Part shown: piece by piece, positions 32,497 to 33,835 of the stretch
Position numbering within the stretch: position 1 is the stretch's first letter
Layout of the letters: each line of letters starts with the position of its first letter
DNA from: Arachnia propionica
GTDB lineage: Bacteria; Actinomycetota; Actinomycetes; Propionibacteriales; Propionibacteriaceae
Length of the DNA: 33,835 bases
Direction of reading: 5' to 3'
Assembly (NCBI RefSeq): GCF_003932785.1
Contig: NZ_RQYT01000033.1
Coordinates: 1-33,835, forward strand
The notes under the pieces: generated by a model
The model's database searches: none
What the model was told of the DNA's origin: nothing
Seen by the model: the letters and a program-made list of their open reading frames with translations, nothing else
Made by a program: the position numbers and the translations under genes

Positions 32497-33397
32497 GAGA
32501 TTCACCCGTCCAACATTCTTTCACAGTAGCCAACTCCCACGGGTCGACGACAACAACCGCTGCGCACTGAACCTCCAACTGGAAATCACCTTGTTCAATC
32601 TCAATACGATACTGCCCGGGCTCACCGCACATCCTTAAGTGTCCGTCGCCCAAGATCAACAGTCCTTGAATGCGCACTTTGTTGACCTTTTCACAGACAA
32701 TCCGGATCGCGGTTTCCTCCACGCCCCGACGGAATTGCATGGATAAACCTACTCTGTCAGTTCGACCACCAAGATCTACCCCGAAAGCTCGCCAGAATTT
32801 CCATTCACTCCCACCTTGAAGCAACTCGGCCACACTCACAGAATTTCCCAGTAAAGGATCAGGGACCAAGGTCTGTGAACTCAAATGCTTCTCAAGATCA
32901 TCAAGAGCTCTATCCAAAAGCACACCGTGATCATCTCTCCTGAACTCACTCAATAGATTCCTACGCGCCTCTTCAGACGTCTCAAGTCTAGTGGCTAAAT
33001 CAACCGCACCTTGCCGGAAGCGCTCGTCATCGCTCAGTCTCGCCAACTCGTACACCGTTGGCAGCACATTCTTGATCAGGGCAGCACACCGCAGGGCCAG
33101 TCCGTCGTTACCCTCGATCTGCTCTACCGAAGATGGTTCACCGTAGGCAATTTCGACAAGAAGATCAAGCGCTGCCACACTGCAAACCCCGGAACGAATC
33201 AAAGAGGCCAAAGTCAAAGTAACTGCTTCCGCAGCTTCATATAATTCCCGCCCGGGGCACACATTTCTCTCGATTTCCTGAGAAGCCCTGTAAGCGGCTT
33301 CCTCCGAATCATCAAGCATCTGATGTATCAACGCAGGCAGGGTAGTTGAGTCCCCCACAGACCTCAACTTCTCCCATTCAGTATCTCGATTAGGCAT
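32489..33397 (-). CDS. Hypothetical protein with helical-repeat N-terminus, immunity-like
   Basis: This 302-residue protein starts at ATG 33397, with GGGAGG 8 bases upstream. Residues ~10-190 are helix-rich with repeats of ~40 residues reminiscent of HEAT-like immunity proteins (TLPALIHQMLDDSEEAAYRA, then LTLASLIRSGVCSVAALDLL). Residues ~190-300 look beta-rich (VRIQGLLILGDGHLRMCGEP, QGDFQLEVQCAAVVVVDP), so it may be a two-domain fusion. No membrane segment. It overlaps the next gene by 8 bases and the upstream toxin-tail-like ORF by 8. Lower GC than the core suggests transfer. Family not recognised. Confidence 0.65.
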   Translation of the reverse strand: MPNRDTEWEKLRSVGDSTTLPALIHQMLDDSEEAAYRASQEIERNVCPGRELYEAAEAVTLTLASLIRSGVCSVAALDLLVEIAYGEPSSVEQIEGNDGLALRCAALIKNVLPTVYELARLSDDERFRQGAVDLATRLETSEEARRNLLSEFRRDDHGVLLDRALDDLEKHLSSQTLVPDPLLGNSVSVAELLQGGSEWKFWRAFGVDLGGRTDRVGLSMQFRRGVEETAIRIVCEKVNKVRIQGLLILGDGHLRMCGEPGQYRIEIEQGDFQLEVQCAAVVVVDPWELATVKECWTGESHD

Positions 33398-33590
33398 CCC
33401 ATTTTCCTCCCGACTCAAAGAGTACATTTTGCGGGAACTGTCCAGGGTCATAACGGCCTTGACATGTGTGGCAGATAGGAACTTCTTTCATGGTTCTCGG
33501 CCGTATCGCTTCCGTGAAATGCATGTCTTGACGTGGAACGCCCAGCTGCCTCCTCACATCCCCTTCGGCGCACCCCTCTGGTAGCATCAT
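33390..33590 (-). pseudogene. Possible C-terminal remnant of a polymorphic toxin
   Basis: This 66-residue frame has a stop just upstream (33606-33608). Its end, EVPICHTCQGRYDPGQFP followed by a short GGKWDA tail, resembles the Cys-pair ending of some secreted toxins, and its stop overlaps the start of the immunity-like gene as toxin-immunity pairs do. The 5' side lies beside the transposase gene at 33666, so insertion probably removed the rest of the toxin. It could also be a non-coding shadow. Confidence 0.35.
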
Positions 33591-33665
33591 GAAACACGTC
33601 GCAATTTAAACACAAAGAGGCAGCTCATTCCGATAGGATAAATCTTGGAAAGAAACCCTGGAAGA

Positions 33666-33835
33666 ATGAACTGCAACATGCATAATAGCGCAGACCTCAC
33701 CATCGACCAATGCCACGCCCTGTTCGAGAAACTGAACAACCATTCCGAGAAGAACACCATCCCACCGATCCTGGGTCTTCTGGAAGCACTGGTGGTGACT
33801 CTGAAGTACCTCAGACGCAACCACGTGCAGGCCGA
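33666..33835 (+). CDS. Transposase N-terminus (3' partial), IS5-like
   Basis: From ATG 33666 (or 33678) the plus strand reads through to the window end for 56 codons. The end, LLEALVVTLKYLRRNHVQA, matches the helix-turn-helix start of actinobacterial IS5-type transposases (LTLRYLRHNHSQA..LA). The catalytic domain lies outside the window. The element's left end should be within ~33590-33660, but no inverted repeat can be assigned from one end only. Confidence 0.6.
   Translation, partial: MNCNMHNSADLTIDQCHALFEKLNNHSEKNTIPPILGLLEALVVTLKYLRRNHVQA

Noticed and set aside
1-33835. CRISPR array, tRNA or rRNA genes
   Set aside because: No regularly spaced direct repeats, tRNA-like cloverleaf with conserved T-loop, or rRNA motifs were seen by eye. 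A covariance-model search would be needed to exclude a small RNA.

Overview
The window is high-GC DNA from an actinobacterium. The core gene order and the Zn-type L28 and L32 proteins point to the Propionibacteriales/Propionibacteriaceae, but this is inference because no rRNA is present. The centre (about 9.0-28.3 kb) is a conserved actinobacterial housekeeping block read mostly on the minus strand: rnj, rpmB, recG-rsmD-coaD, DUF177-rpmF-rnc-mutM-gtrA-smc, ftsY, ffh and an amidohydrolase. The same set, in similar order, is known from Mycobacterium.

Left end (1-2.9 kb): the C-terminus of a large polymorphic toxin with a bacterial EndoU nuclease domain, a MafI-like immunity gene, a third overlapping small gene, remnants of IS1634-type transposases, and a small orphan gene. 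Next comes a sugar-catabolic operon on the minus strand: a LacI-family regulator with a strong promoter and a perfect CelR-type operator, a GH36 alpha-galactosidase, a GH20 hexosaminidase and an SppA-like protease.

The most unusual locus is 11.7-15.1 kb, between ffh and ftsY, where many actinobacteria carry amt-glnB-glnD. It holds a 61-residue secreted peptide precursor with a Cys-bounded C-terminal segment, a 772-residue fused double sensor kinase (degenerate N-terminal kinase module plus intact C-terminal one), and a divergent LuxR-type response regulator that looks leaderless. I read this as a candidate peptide-signalling cassette. Its function is not established.

A second notable signal is a perfect 19-bp inverted repeat at the rpmF/rnc junction. 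It would fold into a long hairpin in the rnc mRNA with a candidate GTG start codon at its tip, and is a candidate RNase III autoregulatory site.

Right end (28.4-33.8 kb): a CUT1-type sugar ABC transporter operon (lipoprotein and two permeases, no ATPase), then AT-richer accessory DNA. The accessory part contains an 85-codon reading frame split by a 158-bp MITE-like element with a TA target duplication, two overlapping immunity-like genes, a short ORF that may be a toxin tail, and the 5' end of a transposase running off the window. Both ends therefore look like polymorphic-toxin/immunity debris mixed with insertion sequences, flanking a stable core.
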